From Marinobacter santoriniensis NKSG1 (GTDB lineage Bacteria; Pseudomonadota; Gammaproteobacteria; Pseudomonadales; Oleiphilaceae): a DNA stretch of 64,000 bases. A model generated the notes under the pieces. The model searched no databases. It was not told where the DNA came from and saw nothing but the letters and a program-made list of their open reading frames with translations. Made by a program: the position numbers and the translations under genes. Of this stretch, positions 8,853 through 18,392 are shown piece after piece. Where the stretch lies: positions 930,001 to 994,000 of the forward strand of contig NZ_APAT01000015.1 in the NCBI RefSeq assembly GCF_000347775.1, given 5' to 3'. The stretch's first letter is position 1. Each line of letters starts with the position of its first letter.

Positions 8853-8866
8853 CCAGGAGGTGCGAC

Positions 8867-9586
8867 ATGATCTTCTCAAGACACACGCTCCTGGTGCTGC
8901 CCCTGGCGGCTTTGGTTTCCGGCTGCGGATCCAGCAACGACAACCCACTGATCAGCGGCTCGGAGTATCAGTACCGGGTCACCATTACCAACCTCACCAC
9001 GGGCCAACCCTTCTCGCCCGCAGCCGTGGTGATTCACCACTCCGGCTGGCAGGCGCTGGAGCTGGGACAGCCTGCGACGGTCGGTCTGGAAAAGCTGGCG
9101 GAAGGCGGGGATAACAGCGATTTTATTTCGGCGGCCGATGCCGACAGTGATGTGCTCTCGACAGCGACGGGGCAAGGCATCATTGCTCCCGGGGCAACCG
9201 AGGAGTTGACGGTATCCGTAGGCCTCGTCAACGATCACGATCTGTCGCTGAGCTGGGTTTCCATGCCGGTCAATACCAACGATGGGCTGGCTGGTGTGAT
9301 TGATGCCAGGCTGTCGGGATGGGATGTCGGCCAGAGTGAGACTTTCCTGGCCATCAGTTACGATGCCGGCACCGAGGCCAATACAGAATCTGCTGATACG
9401 GTCCCGGGCCCCGCCGCCAGTGGGCTCGCAGAGGGCTTCAACCCGGTACGGGACGATGTCCGGAATGCGGTGTACCTCCACGCTGGCGTGGTCACCGGAG
9501 ATGACGGACTCACCACGTCCACTCTTGGAGAAGTGCAACGCTGGGATAATCCCATCGCCAGTGTAAGGGTTGAGCGGTTGCAGTAG
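8867..9586 (+). CDS. Spondin-domain lipoprotein
   Basis: The 239-residue protein begins with a lipoprotein signal whose lipobox is LVSGC, the lipidated cysteine being Cys20. A spondin-type domain follows that parallels the preceding protein: YQYRVTITNLTTGQPFSPAAVVIHH, NTNDGLAGVIDARL, YDAGTEANTESAD and AVYLHAGVVTGDDG. It is predicted to be anchored to the outer membrane, since Gly follows the lipid cysteine and not Asp. It probably works together with the secreted paralogue upstream. AGGAGG precedes the ATG. It converges on hypE with only 24 bp between the stops and no visible hairpin. Confidence 0.87.
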   Translation: MIFSRHTLLVLPLAALVSGCGSSNDNPLISGSEYQYRVTITNLTTGQPFSPAAVVIHHSGWQALELGQPATVGLEKLAEGGDNSDFISAADADSDVLSTATGQGIIAPGATEELTVSVGLVNDHDLSLSWVSMPVNTNDGLAGVIDARLSGWDVGQSETFLAISYDAGTEANTESADTVPGPAASGLAEGFNPVRDDVRNAVYLHAGVVTGDDGLTTSTLGEVQRWDNPIASVRVERLQ

Positions 9587-9610
9587 CCTTGCGGGTGATA
9601 TCTGGACCAA

Positions 9611-10657
9611 TTAACAAATACGGGGCAGCTGCTCTCCCGAGAGTCGATCGACGATCCGGGAGCCTCCGATAAGGCTTTGGGCGGTTACCCGCCCAGCACT
9701 GCCCTCAATGAACTGGCCGATCTCGACGGCCGCTTCGCTCACACCGTGGCGCCGGAGAATGGCGATCGCCCGATCAACATCCTCTGGTGCCACAACCGCA
9801 ATAAAGCGGCCTTCGTTGGCGACATGCAAAGGATCCAGGCCCAGAAGCTCGCAGACCGCGGAAACATCCTCCCGCACCGGAATATCGGCTTCCCGGACCT
9901 CGGCAGCCAGGCCGGCGGTTTCAGCCACCTCCACCACGCCGCTGGCCAGGCCACCCCGGGTCAGATCCCGAAAACAACGGACGGAGATACCCTCGTTGAG
10001 TAACGCCAGGACCGGTGCGGCAATCGACGCACAATCACTCTCAATCGCCGATTCCAGGTCCAGTTTCTCCCGAGCCGCCATCACCGCAATGCCGTGCCGG
10101 CCAATATCACCGCTGAGTAATAGCCGGTCCCCTGCCTGCACCTGACCGGGTTCAATCGGATGGGCTGCAACAACTCGTCCCACGCCCGCGGTATTGATGT
10201 AAAGGCCATCCGCCTTACCGCGCTCCACGACTTTCAGATCACCGGTAACGATCCGCACCCCCGTCGCCCGGGCAGCGGTCGCCATGGACTCGACAACCTG
10301 CCGCAGCGTTGCCAAAGGCAAGCCTTCCTCCAGGATAAAACCCGCACTCAGGTACTGGGGCTCTGCCCCGCACATGGCAATATCGTTCACGGTACCGTGG
10401 ACGGCCATGGCGCCAATATCAGAGCCCGGAAAAAACAGCGGCCGTACCACATAGGAGTCAGTCGTAAAGGCTATGGATCCGGGCATGTCCAACACAGCAC
10501 CGTCGTGTTGGCGTTCCAGCCAGGGGTTATCAAAGGCCGGGCGAAAGAGGCTGTCGAGCAACTGGGCCATCGCCCGACCTCCGCCACCGTGGGCCATTTT
10601 CACAACGTCCTGACCATCGTGGGCCAGCGGACAATGATCCCCGCTAATATTACTCAT
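9611..10657 (-). CDS. hypE: Hydrogenase maturation carbamoyl dehydratase HypE
   Basis: The 348-residue protein has the PurM/AIR-synthase fold ([18 protein letters not shown], then [17 protein letters not shown] and [16 protein letters not shown]). It ends in PRIC, the conserved C-terminal cysteine that receives the carbamoyl group from HypF and turns it into cyanide for the NiFe active site. The start is taken at ATG 10657, which overlaps the end of hypD by eight bases; a longer in-frame version from 10708 would overlap hypD by 59 bases. It is the last gene of the hydrogenase operon. Confidence 0.96.
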   Translation of the reverse strand: MSNISGDHCPLAHDGQDVVKMAHGGGGRAMAQLLDSLFRPAFDNPWLERQHDGAVLDMPGSIAFTTDSYVVRPLFFPGSDIGAMAVHGTVNDIAMCGAEPQYLSAGFILEEGLPLATLRQVVESMATAARATGVRIVTGDLKVVERGKADGLYINTAGVGRVVAAHPIEPGQVQAGDRLLLSGDIGRHGIAVMAAREKLDLESAIESDCASIAAPVLALLNEGISVRCFRDLTRGGLASGVVEVAETAGLAAEVREADIPVREDVSAVCELLGLDPLHVANEGRFIAVVAPEDVDRAIAILRRHGVSEAAVEIGQFIEGSAGRVTAQSLIGGSRIVDRLSGEQLPRIC

Positions 10658-11756
10658 GGGACTGGCCTCCGGGCTGTCTGCGATAGCGGTAATAGGCGGC
10701 ACAGGCACCCTCCTCGGACACCATGGTCACCCCCAAAGGCTGCTCAGGAGTGCAGCGGGTGCCAAAGGCCGGGCACTGGTCCGGCCGGATCTCGCCCCGC
10801 AACACCGCACCGCTGGCGCATTCCCCGGTAACCTCTTCCCGGTCGCTCACCTCACCGAAACGGGCTTCGGCGTCAAAGCTTCGGTACGCCGGGGAAAGCC
10901 CGAGACCGCTCTCAGGGATACCACCCATCCCCCGCCACTGCCGGGGAACCACCTGGAACACCGCCTCCATTACCTGCTGGGCCAACTGATTGCCGGGACG
11001 GCGGACCGCCCGGCTGTACTGATTCTCGACAAAGCTTTCACCCCGTTCCAGCTGGCTGATACAGCGATATACCCCTTCCAGGATATCCAGCGGCTCGAAT
11101 CCGGTCACCACAATCGGCACCCGGTGCCGGCGCGCGATCGGCTCATACTCGGCGTATCCGGTAATCGTGCAGACATGGCCCGCGGCCAGGAACCCCTGAA
11201 CACGGTTACCAGAACGTTCCAGCAGGGCACGAATCGCCGGTGGCACCAGTACCTGGGAGACCAGTACGGAAAAATTCACGAGTCCTTCGCGCTCGGCCTG
11301 GTAGACGGCCATCGCATTGGCCGGGGCCGTGGTCTCGAATCCAACTGCGAAGAAAACCACATCGCGATCCGGATGTTCCCGCGCGACCGCAAGGGCCTCC
11401 AGTGGCGAGTAGACCACCCGGACATCGGCTCCGCGGGCACGGGCGGCAGCCAGGTCCGATTGCGTTCCGGGCACACGCAACATATCGCCAAAGGTACAGA
11501 GGATGACCCCTGGCGTGCCGGCGATTTCCAGGGCCTTGTCGATGTAATCGATGGGCGTCACACACACCGGGCAGCCGGGGCCATGAATCAGCGAGATCGC
11601 TTTCGGTAGCAGCTGGTCAATCCCGAAACGCACAATGGCGTTGGTCTGTCCGCCACAGACCTCCATCAAGGTCCATGGGCGCGTGGTGATGCGGGCGATC
11701 GCCTCTGCATAAGCCCGGGCGGCATCAGGCGTGCGGTATTCGTCGCGGTATTTCAT
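10650..11756 (-). CDS. hypD: Hydrogenase maturation protein HypD
   Basis: The 368-residue protein contains the family hallmarks: [20 protein letters not shown] with the conserved cysteine near residue 34, [11 protein letters not shown], the central [14 protein letters not shown], and C-terminal cysteines for the 4Fe-4S cluster ([25 protein letters not shown]). With HypC it builds the Fe(CN)2CO unit before insertion into the large subunit. The start ATG overlaps the hypC stop as ATGA, and the end overlaps hypE, so translation is coupled. Confidence 0.96.
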   Translation of the reverse strand: MKYRDEYRTPDAARAYAEAIARITTRPWTLMEVCGGQTNAIVRFGIDQLLPKAISLIHGPGCPVCVTPIDYIDKALEIAGTPGVILCTFGDMLRVPGTQSDLAAARARGADVRVVYSPLEALAVAREHPDRDVVFFAVGFETTAPANAMAVYQAEREGLVNFSVLVSQVLVPPAIRALLERSGNRVQGFLAAGHVCTITGYAEYEPIARRHRVPIVVTGFEPLDILEGVYRCISQLERGESFVENQYSRAVRRPGNQLAQQVMEAVFQVVPRQWRGMGGIPESGLGLSPAYRSFDAEARFGEVSDREEVTGECASGAVLRGEIRPDQCPAFGTRCTPEQPLGVTMVSEEGACAAYYRYRRQPGGQSHE

Positions 11757-11980
11757 TGCTCCAGCATTTCCAGATACTCGAAAACCCGTTCGGCTTCGCG
11801 GGGGTCTACGACCGTGATGGCGAATCCCACATGCACCAATACATAATCGTCCGTTTGCACTTCCGGAACGTAGGCCAGATTAACCGACTTGACGACACCG
11901 CCGAAATCCACCCGCCCCTGACGGGTGAGTGGATCATCGCCTTCAATACTGATCACGCGTCCCGGTACGGCCAGGCACAT
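11753..11980 (-). CDS. hypC: Hydrogenase assembly chaperone HypC/HybG
   Basis: The 75-residue protein starts [14 protein letters not shown]; Cys2 is the iron-ligating residue of HypC chaperones. The beta-barrel continues through [20 protein letters not shown], a duty-cycle motif conserved in this family. It carries the Fe(CN)2CO intermediate between HypD and the hydrogenase large subunit. Its start lies inside the end of hypF (28-base overlap) and its stop overlaps hypD by four bases. Confidence 0.96.
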   Translation of the reverse strand: MCLAVPGRVISIEGDDPLTRQGRVDFGGVVKSVNLAYVPEVQTDDYVLVHVGFAITVVDPREAERVFEYLEMLEQ

Positions 11981-14289
11981 GTCGCCTCTCCCTTCTGGTT
12001 CAATCGGGTAGCCCAGGCCAGTTGCCCCAGAGCCAGGCCACCATCATTGGCCGGCACCTGGCACGGCCAGAACACCTGGAAACCCGCGCCCCTCAGGGCC
12101 GTTATGGTGGATTCCAACAGGCTGGCGTTCTGAAAACACCCGCCCCCCAACACAATGCGTGACAGCTTCGCCTGTTCAGCCACACGGACAATGACATTCA
12201 CCAGGCCCGCATGGAAGGCCGTGGAAATATCCGACACCGGGGCGCCACGGGCCATGTCCGCCAACACTGCTTCTATCGCCGGCCCCCAATCCACCCGCCA
12301 GGGGCCATCAGTGTCGGGCGATGACAGGTCGAACCTGTAGGGCTCCGGCTTTCCCTCACGATCCACCATGGCTTCCAGCTCCGCCGCCGCCTGACCTTCG
12401 TAACTGGCCTTCTGACAGAGTCCTGCAAGTGCCGCCACGGCGTCAAATAACCGACCGACACTGGAGGTTTCAGGAGCGTTGATTCCTGCGTTGAGCGCCT
12501 GCACCAGCAGCCATCGCTCAGCCCGGGTAAAGTCGCTTACCGGTGGCAATGTCTCTTGCTCCATTGCCCCTTCGCCCATCACCCCATATAACAGCCCCAG
12601 AGCCGAACGCCGGGGTTCGCGCATCGCCGCTTCGCCACCGGGCAGGCGAAACGGCCTCATGTGCGCCAGACGCTGGTAGCCCCGGGCATCCAGACTCAGG
12701 AATTCCCCGCCCCAGAGCGTGGAATCATCACCGAAACCGCTACCGTCCCAGGCCACGCCCAGCACCGGCTCATGAAGCCCATGTTCGGCCATCACCGCCG
12801 CAATGTGGGCCACGTGGTGCTGAACCGCGCACTGTTTCGAGCCCAATGCCACTGCCCGGCCGGTTGTGAAGTAATCCGGATGACGGTCGTGAGCCCAATA
12901 TTGTGGCCGTGTAGCAAACAGTGTTTGCAGACTGTCCACGGTGCGATCAAAGCCATCGCGGCCCAAAGCACTGTCCATATCCCCCAGATGCGGGCTCAAT
13001 ACCACACCACTGTCAGTGCTCAGGGCCAACGTGGTTTTCAGGTGGCCACCGGTCGCCCCCCACCCTGGTGATACCGGGAAAGGCAGGGCCAGATTCGGCG
13101 AGTAACCACGCGCCCGGCGGAGCAACTGCGGATGCCCTGCCGTCACTCGGGCCACGGAATCATCCAGAGGCCGCACTATCGGACGGTCGTGAATCAGAAA
13201 ACCATCGGCGATATCACCAAGGCGTGCCCGCGCGTCCTCGTTGTCGTACGCAATAGGCTCCCCGTTCCGGTTGCCGCTTGTAGCGACAACCGGAAACCCC
13301 AGATCCCCGAGCAACAGCTCATGCAGTGGGGTAGAAGGCAACATCACCCCCAGTTCTTCCCGGCGCGGGGCCAGATTGTCAGCCAGACCATGGTTACGCG
13401 TGTGCGAAAGCACAATCGGCCGCTCCGGGCCGGCGAGCAATTGACGCTCCTCCGACGATACCCGGCAGACCCTTTGCAGCGCTGCCATGGAACCGAACAT
13501 CACCGCCAGGGGCTTGTCGGGCCGATGTTTTCGCTCCCGCAATGCCTGAACCGACTGGGCATTGCGGGCATCCACCAGAAGCTGGAAACCGCCCAATCCC
13601 TTCAGCGCAAGGATTTTGCCCGCCGCCAGAACCTCAACCGCCTCCGCCAATGCTGCTCCATCCTGCGCAAGGATGGAGCCGTCGCTTCGGCAAAAGGCCA
13701 GTCGCGGGCCGCAATCCGGACACGCCGTCGCCTCGGCATGAAAGCGACGGCTGCCAGGGTCCTGGTATTCCGCCAGGCAACGACCACACATTTGAAAATG
13801 TCTCATCGCGGTGCTCGCCCGATCATAGGGCAACGCCTCGATGAGGCTATACCGGGGACCGCAATCCGTGCAGTTAATAAAAGGGTACCGATAGCGGCGG
13901 TTATCGGGGTCATGCAGCTCCTGCAGACATTGCGGACACGGCGCCCAGTCTGCCGGCAACTTTACGGATGGCTCACCGCGCGTCTGGCTTTCCCGGATAG
14001 TGAACGCCCGAAATACTCCGTTTCGGTCCACCGGGGCCGTGCGAATATCGTCAACACGGGCGCTGACTGGCCCCTGATGCTTCAACTCGGAGATCAGTCG
14101 CTCCAGCACCAGGGGATCACCTTCCGCCTCGATTTCCACGCCCTCGGGCGAGTTTTCAACCCATCCGGAAAGCCCCAATGCCGTTGCCTGACGATAGACG
14201 AAGGGGCGAAAACCCACTCCCTGAACAACACCCCGAACACTGATCCGCCAGCGAGTCAGCAGCGGTTCGGCAGCATTCCCCTGTGTCAC
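11953..14289 (-). CDS. hypF: Carbamoyltransferase HypF
   Basis: The 778-residue protein shows all four HypF domains in order. The acylphosphatase domain carries VRGVVQGVGFRPFVYR near residue 20. Two Cys4 zinc fingers follow (CPQC..CTDC near 118-150 and CGRC..CPDC near 168-200), then the YrdC-like domain (ILALKGLGGFQLLVDA) and the Kae1-like C-terminal domain with the metal-binding VQHHVAHIAAVMAEH segment. It transfers the carbamoyl group from carbamoyl phosphate to HypE. The GTG start overlaps the hypA stop (GTGA). Length is normal for the family. Confidence 0.96.
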   Translation of the reverse strand: MTQGNAAEPLLTRWRISVRGVVQGVGFRPFVYRQATALGLSGWVENSPEGVEIEAEGDPLVLERLISELKHQGPVSARVDDIRTAPVDRNGVFRAFTIRESQTRGEPSVKLPADWAPCPQCLQELHDPDNRRYRYPFINCTDCGPRYSLIEALPYDRASTAMRHFQMCGRCLAEYQDPGSRRFHAEATACPDCGPRLAFCRSDGSILAQDGAALAEAVEVLAAGKILALKGLGGFQLLVDARNAQSVQALRERKHRPDKPLAVMFGSMAALQRVCRVSSEERQLLAGPERPIVLSHTRNHGLADNLAPRREELGVMLPSTPLHELLLGDLGFPVVATSGNRNGEPIAYDNEDARARLGDIADGFLIHDRPIVRPLDDSVARVTAGHPQLLRRARGYSPNLALPFPVSPGWGATGGHLKTTLALSTDSGVVLSPHLGDMDSALGRDGFDRTVDSLQTLFATRPQYWAHDRHPDYFTTGRAVALGSKQCAVQHHVAHIAAVMAEHGLHEPVLGVAWDGSGFGDDSTLWGGEFLSLDARGYQRLAHMRPFRLPGGEAAMREPRRSALGLLYGVMGEGAMEQETLPPVSDFTRAERWLLVQALNAGINAPETSSVGRLFDAVAALAGLCQKASYEGQAAAELEAMVDREGKPEPYRFDLSSPDTDGPWRVDWGPAIEAVLADMARGAPVSDISTAFHAGLVNVIVRVAEQAKLSRIVLGGGCFQNASLLESTITALRGAGFQVFWPCQVPANDGGLALGQLAWATRLNQKGEATCAWPYRDA

Positions 14290-14567
14290 GGAAGCGCCTC
14301 GTCGTTGGTCTCCAGCTCAAGACTCTGCAACAGGACATCCTGGGCGTTGGGATCATCAATGTCGTCCGAAGCCTCAATCCGCAAACGGGCATGCTCGGCA
14401 CAGGTACCGGAAGCCTCCTGCAGGAAGTGCTCGGTGAAGTGATCGGGCGACATATGGCAAAGCGCTCCCAACCAGACCGAAACCTCCACAACGCGCTCGG
14501 CTTTCTCTTCAACGCAAACCCTCTGAAGCTTATGGATCAGGTTTTTAACCAGCGCGGTTTCATGCAT
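14286..14567 (-). CDS. hypA: HypA-like nickel metallochaperone lacking the zinc-binding domain
   Basis: The 93-residue protein starts [14 protein letters not shown], matching the nickel-binding N-terminus (His2) of HypA, and continues with VVEVSVWLGALCHMSPDHFTEHF. The usual zinc domain with two CxxC pairs is missing: the three cysteines (18, 37, 56) are isolated. The chain passes directly from LRIEASDDIDDPNAQD to the terminal LLQSLELE strand. HypA is normally about 113-118 residues. The ATG at 14567 is preferred because AGGAGG lies six bases ahead. It overlaps the protease gene by eight bases. Nickel delivery is inferred only from the family and the context. Confidence 0.85.
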   Translation of the reverse strand: MHETALVKNLIHKLQRVCVEEKAERVVEVSVWLGALCHMSPDHFTEHFLQEASGTCAEHARLRIEASDDIDDPNAQDVLLQSLELETNDEALP

Positions 14568-15039
14568 GTCCATCCTCCTGCGTAACGGCATCGAGTAAAG
14601 CCTGGGCAACTCCTGGAATCGCTGCCTCCACGGCTGCGGAAAGCCCCTCACCCGCTTCAAACGTAGCGGCCTCCACCGCGAAAACGCGGCAGACCGGAGG
14701 CAGCGTATCCAGCGCCCGAGCCAGTTCAACCGCTTCGGACAGCCCCAGCGCGTGGGAGGAGTAGTTCCCACCCAGCGATGGCAATGGTCTCTGGCGGGCA
14801 TCGAAATCCCGGACACTGCCAGGATCGAGACCCATGACCGCAGCATCCACCAGATACGCGGCTTCGGCGCCTTCCAGGCAGTCCATCAGCCCCGACACTT
14901 CACCGCTGTGTTCAACAGCGCTGACGGATTCCGGCAAGCGACCCTGAAGCGCCTGAACCACCAGAGGCCCAAGTGCGTCATCCCCACGATCCCGATTGCC
15001 AATACCGATAATCCTGATGAGCCTCAACGATTCACTCAT
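14560..15039 (-). CDS. Hydrogenase maturation protease (HycI/HyaD family)
   Basis: The 159-residue protein has the N-terminal [20 protein letters not shown] motif with the metal-binding acidic residue of NiFe-hydrogenase endopeptidases. The second acidic site lies in [11 protein letters not shown] near residue 75, and a late histidine in [13 protein letters not shown]. It is expected to remove the C-terminal tail of the HydA large subunit after nickel insertion. The ATG at 15039 overlaps the hydA stop by eight bases; an in-frame ATG at 15048 is an alternative. Confidence 0.93.
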   Translation of the reverse strand: MSESLRLIRIIGIGNRDRGDDALGPLVVQALQGRLPESVSAVEHSGEVSGLMDCLEGAEAAYLVDAAVMGLDPGSVRDFDARQRPLPSLGGNYSSHALGLSEAVELARALDTLPPVCRVFAVEAATFEAGEGLSAAVEAAIPGVAQALLDAVTQEDGHA

Positions 15040-16321
15040 GGCGAACATCCAGCTTTAAAAAATGCGTTGCACAGGAAATACAGGGGTCGTAATTCCGGAT
15101 GGTCTGCTCGCAGCGTTCGCGCAGCGCATCGGCGGGCAGGTCGAGCCAGTCACCGACCATTTCCTTGAGGTCTGCCTCGATGCTGGGCTGATTCTGCGAT
15201 GTGGGGGGTACGATCTGCGCCTCCAGGATCTGGCCCTCTGCGTTCAATTGATAGCGGTGAAACAACAGCCCCCTTGGCGCCTCGGTGCACCCGAAACCTT
15301 CCGAGGCCCTCGGCTCAGCGGATACAAAGGGCTGGTCAGGCTCTACATAGGCGTCTATCAAGCGCAGCGCTTCATCGCAGGCGTACAGCACTTCAATGCT
15401 GCGCACCACGATGCTCTGGAAGGGATTTGCGCAGGTATGGCCCAGGCCCGCTTCTTTCGCGGCCTCCCGGGCCATAGGGGAGAGCTGGGCAAAGTTGAGG
15501 CTGTAGCGCGCCAGAGGGCCGACCAGATAGCAGTCGTGCTCCCGCAAGTGCGAATGCAACGCCGTCGACCGCTGGACGTGGGACTCCACGAAATGCTGGT
15601 TGTAGTCCTCAACCGCGATATCCAGACCACGATTGGAAATGATCCGCCCGGCATTCATGGGGTACTCCTCCGGATGGTGCAGCGCCACCAGGTGGTAGTC
15701 ACGCTCGGCATCCGGGATGTCCAGGCCGGCCGTCCAGCGCACGGTGGCCAACGCATCCTCGCGGGCCTGTTTCAGGGTCTCCGCCAGAGGCGCCAGTTCC
15801 TTCCGCGTCGGGGTGCGGTAGAACCCGCCCACCCGGACATTGATGGGATGGATTTCCCGACCACCCACCAGCGACATAATGGCGTTACCGGCCTTTTTCA
15901 GGGCCAGCCCCCGCTTGACCACGTCGGGGTAGTCTTTGGCCATATCCACCGCCCCGGCGTAGCCGAGAAAATCCGGTGCATGCAGCATGTAGATGTGCAG
16001 CGCGTGGCTTTCAATCCACTCACCGCAATACAGCAACCGGCGCAATGCCCTCAGCGGCCCGTCCACCCCAATGCCCAGTGCGTTTTCCATCGCATTGACC
16101 GAGCTCATCTGGTACGCCACCGGGCAGATACCGCAGATGCGGGCGGTGACATCGGGCGCCTCTGAGTAATCCCGTCCGCGCAGCAGCCCCTCGAAAAAGC
16201 GCGGCGGTTCGAAAATCCGCAATTCGGCGTTACTGACCCGACCGTCCCGAACCGTCACATTGAGCGCACCCTCACCTTCCACTCGCGCAAGGTAATTCAC
16301 CTTGATGGTCTTACGACTCAT
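15032..16321 (-). CDS. hydA: NiFe hydrogenase large (alpha) subunit, group 3b type
   Basis: The 429-residue subunit begins [18 protein letters not shown]. It holds the two nickel-iron ligating motifs: [11 protein letters not shown] near residue 64 and [11 protein letters not shown] near the C-terminus. A nine-residue tail (FLKLDVRHE) follows the histidine where the maturation protease would cut. Length, the short N-terminus and the accompanying HydB/HydG/HydD genes place it with cytosolic bidirectional NADP-linked sulfhydrogenases (group 3b). It overlaps the small subunit gene by 11 bases. Confidence 0.95.
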   Translation of the reverse strand: MSRKTIKVNYLARVEGEGALNVTVRDGRVSNAELRIFEPPRFFEGLLRGRDYSEAPDVTARICGICPVAYQMSSVNAMENALGIGVDGPLRALRRLLYCGEWIESHALHIYMLHAPDFLGYAGAVDMAKDYPDVVKRGLALKKAGNAIMSLVGGREIHPINVRVGGFYRTPTRKELAPLAETLKQAREDALATVRWTAGLDIPDAERDYHLVALHHPEEYPMNAGRIISNRGLDIAVEDYNQHFVESHVQRSTALHSHLREHDCYLVGPLARYSLNFAQLSPMAREAAKEAGLGHTCANPFQSIVVRSIEVLYACDEALRLIDAYVEPDQPFVSAEPRASEGFGCTEAPRGLLFHRYQLNAEGQILEAQIVPPTSQNQPSIEADLKEMVGDWLDLPADALRERCEQTIRNYDPCISCATHFLKLDVRHE

Positions 16322-17093
16322 GACGTTCACTCTCCTCACGGAACGGATCGGCCCAGGCATTAAAGGTCCGATAAAAACGCAGGCGCTCCGACGGGTTCAT
16401 ACCCAGCTGATCCAGACGTTCGCTCAGAGCCGCCGCATTCGGGTTCTCCTTGGGCCCGTAGCAACCATAGCAGCCGCGATTGTAGGACGGGCACAGGGCA
16501 TCGCAGCCGCTGTGAGTTACCGGCCCCAGGCAAGGCGTGCCATGGGCCACCGTCACGCAGACATTCCCCTTGAGCTTACAATCAAGGCAGACACTGTGCG
16601 CCGGTGTGACCGGGCGCCGTCCGCGCAAAAACGCGGAAACAACCTCCAGTAACTGTGTCTTGCTGATCGGACAGCCGCGCAATTCAAAGTCGACAGCCAC
16701 GTGATCGGAAATGGGCGTGGACGTCGACAGGGTTTCAATGTACTCAGGGTGGGCATAGACGGCGGTGAGGAAATCGTCGATGTCGGCGAAATTACGCAAC
16801 GCCTGGATTCCCCCGGCCGTGGCACAGGCACCGATGGTCACCAGGGTCCGCGAGCGCCGGCGGACCTCCTGGATACGCTCGGCATCGTGGGCAGTGGTGA
16901 TCGAGCCTTCCACCAGGGAAAGATCGTAAGTACCCCGGATATGGCTGCGGGTGGCTTCCGGGAAATAGGCAATTTCGACGGCGTCAGCAACGCGCAGAAG
17001 CTCGTCCTCACAATCCAGCAGACTCAGCTGGCAGCCGTCGCACGAGGCAAACTTCCAGACGCCCAGCCGGGGCTTGTGATCCGTGGCAGGCAT
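16311..17093 (-). CDS. hydD: NiFe hydrogenase small (delta) subunit, group 3b type
   Basis: The 260-residue protein carries the proximal-cluster motif [20 protein letters not shown] near residue 15. Further cysteine sets occur in [41 protein letters not shown] and [11 protein letters not shown], enough for three 4Fe-4S clusters that wire the active site to HydG/HydB. There is no Tat signal, consistent with a cytosolic enzyme. AAGGAG precedes the ATG, and the hydG stop is one base upstream. Confidence 0.95.
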   Translation of the reverse strand: MPATDHKPRLGVWKFASCDGCQLSLLDCEDELLRVADAVEIAYFPEATRSHIRGTYDLSLVEGSITTAHDAERIQEVRRRSRTLVTIGACATAGGIQALRNFADIDDFLTAVYAHPEYIETLSTSTPISDHVAVDFELRGCPISKTQLLEVVSAFLRGRRPVTPAHSVCLDCKLKGNVCVTVAHGTPCLGPVTHSGCDALCPSYNRGCYGCYGPKENPNAAALSERLDQLGMNPSERLRFYRTFNAWADPFREESERHES

Positions 17094-17094
17094 A

Positions 17095-17925
17095 TCAGAA
17101 CTCCTTGAGACTCAGTAGCCCGCGGAGCCGATCGAACGACAGTACCGGGCCGTCCTTGCAGACAAAGTTTGATCCGAACTGGCAATGACCGCAGTGTCCC
17201 AGGGCACATTTCATGTTCCGCTCCATGGACAGGTAAATCGATTCATCGTCGACCCCGGCATCCCGCAGCGCGCTCGCAGTAAACCGCATCATGATTTCCG
17301 GGCCGCAGACCATGGCCACGGTGTCCTCCGGATCGAATGCGAGTGTTGGCACCAGCGCCGGAACCACGCCGACCTTGCCTGTCCAATCGCTTCCCGCATG
17401 ATCCACTGTGATGTGAACATCAAAGTCGGACAGCCTGTTCCACGCCTCCAACTGCTCACGAAAGAGAATGTCGTCCGGACTGCGCGTTCCATAAAGCAAC
17501 ACAACGCGACCGTATCGCTCCCGATTATTCAGTACGTGGTATATCGCAGGCCTCAGCGGTGCCAGTCCCAACCCACCGGCGATGATCAGCAAATCCGAGC
17601 CTTCCGCGGCAGCCATCGGCCATCCGGTTCCAAAAGGGCCTCGCAACCCTACGGTTGCCATCGGTCTCGACGCCGCCAGCTGGCTGGATGCGGGTCCCAC
17701 GGCGCGAACCGTATGTACCAGGCGTTCGGTCTGGCTGGGGTCACCACTGAAGCTGATGGGGATTTCACCGACGCCAAAGACATACAGCATATTGAATTGG
17801 CCCGGCAAAAAGCCCCCTTTGCCCGATTGCCCGGGCTCCAACTCCAGCGTCCAGGTCGTCTCGAGTTCCTGCTTTCGGCTCAGCACCCGGACCGGCTCAG
17901 GTAACCAGACGTGCTGAGACCTCAC
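17095..17925 (-). CDS. hydG: Sulfhydrogenase gamma subunit, FAD/NAD(P)-binding reductase
   Basis: The 276-residue protein has a ferredoxin-reductase-type FAD domain ([22 protein letters not shown] near residue 38) and an NAD(P)-binding domain ([19 protein letters not shown] near 112, [11 protein letters not shown] near 205). A C-terminal 2Fe-2S site follows with cysteines in [14 protein letters not shown] and FVCKDG. It passes electrons between NAD(P)H and the iron-sulfur chain of the hydrogenase. The GTG start is supported by GGAGGAG upstream and overlaps the preceding stop as GTGA. Confidence 0.95.
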   Translation of the reverse strand: MRSQHVWLPEPVRVLSRKQELETTWTLELEPGQSGKGGFLPGQFNMLYVFGVGEIPISFSGDPSQTERLVHTVRAVGPASSQLAASRPMATVGLRGPFGTGWPMAAAEGSDLLIIAGGLGLAPLRPAIYHVLNNRERYGRVVLLYGTRSPDDILFREQLEAWNRLSDFDVHITVDHAGSDWTGKVGVVPALVPTLAFDPEDTVAMVCGPEIMMRFTASALRDAGVDDESIYLSMERNMKCALGHCGHCQFGSNFVCKDGPVLSFDRLRGLLSLKEF

Positions 17926-18392
17926 TGTCGCTCCTCCGGCGCGCCATACACATCCAGAATCTGCATTTGCGTTGCGTTAAGCCGGCTGGTGAGGATCGGC
18001 AGTAACCGCTTCAGTACGGCATAACCCAGCGCCGGATCCTCGTCGCATTTTTTCCGCAGGCAGTGGGCGTCCATCGCAATAGCCCGGGTCAGGCTCATGG
18101 CGCGAGCGTCGGAAGACCAGTGATAGGGCGGCAACACCCAGGAGACGCCCACAACATCACCATCATGAAGGGTCTGAAAACTCACTGGCGATTTTCCAGG
18201 CACGGCCAGTTCAAGCGCCACCTGGCCGTGACGAATCAGATAGAGGTGATCGGCATCCTCGCCCTGATGAAAAAGGTATTCCCCCGGATTAAACCGGACG
18301 TTTCGGGCACACCCGCACATGAGGTCGCAAAATTCGCTGTTCAAGCCCTGGAAGAACGGGTGTTCGCATACAAGCTGAGCGATGCTTTTCAT
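17922..18392 (-). CDS. Stand-alone cyclic-nucleotide-binding-domain protein in the hydrogenase operon
   Basis: The 156-residue protein is a single CNMP-binding beta-roll: FNPGEYLFHQGEDADHLYLI near residues 32-51, followed by RHGQVALEL and the capping helices. It lacks the C-terminal helix-turn-helix of Crp/Fnr proteins, so it should not bind DNA by itself. The phosphate-binding cassette arginine is not obvious (GDVVGVSWVLPPYHWSSDARAM), so the ligand may not be cAMP. It is placed between hydB and hydG and overlaps both (ATGA and GTGA). A structural or allosteric role in the hydrogenase is inferred from position only. Confidence 0.85.
   Translation of the reverse strand: MKSIAQLVCEHPFFQGLNSEFCDLMCGCARNVRFNPGEYLFHQGEDADHLYLIRHGQVALELAVPGKSPVSFQTLHDGDVVGVSWVLPPYHWSSDARAMSLTRAIAMDAHCLRKKCDEDPALGYAVLKRLLPILTSRLNATQMQILDVYGAPEERQ

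Noticed and set aside
13132-14442. A 436-codon plus-strand frame opposite hypF
   Set aside because: It is the antisense shadow of HypF motifs and has no ribosome site or family match.
17922-18392. Crp/Fnr transcription factor
   Set aside because: The protein ends just after the nucleotide-binding fold and lacks any helix-turn-helix.
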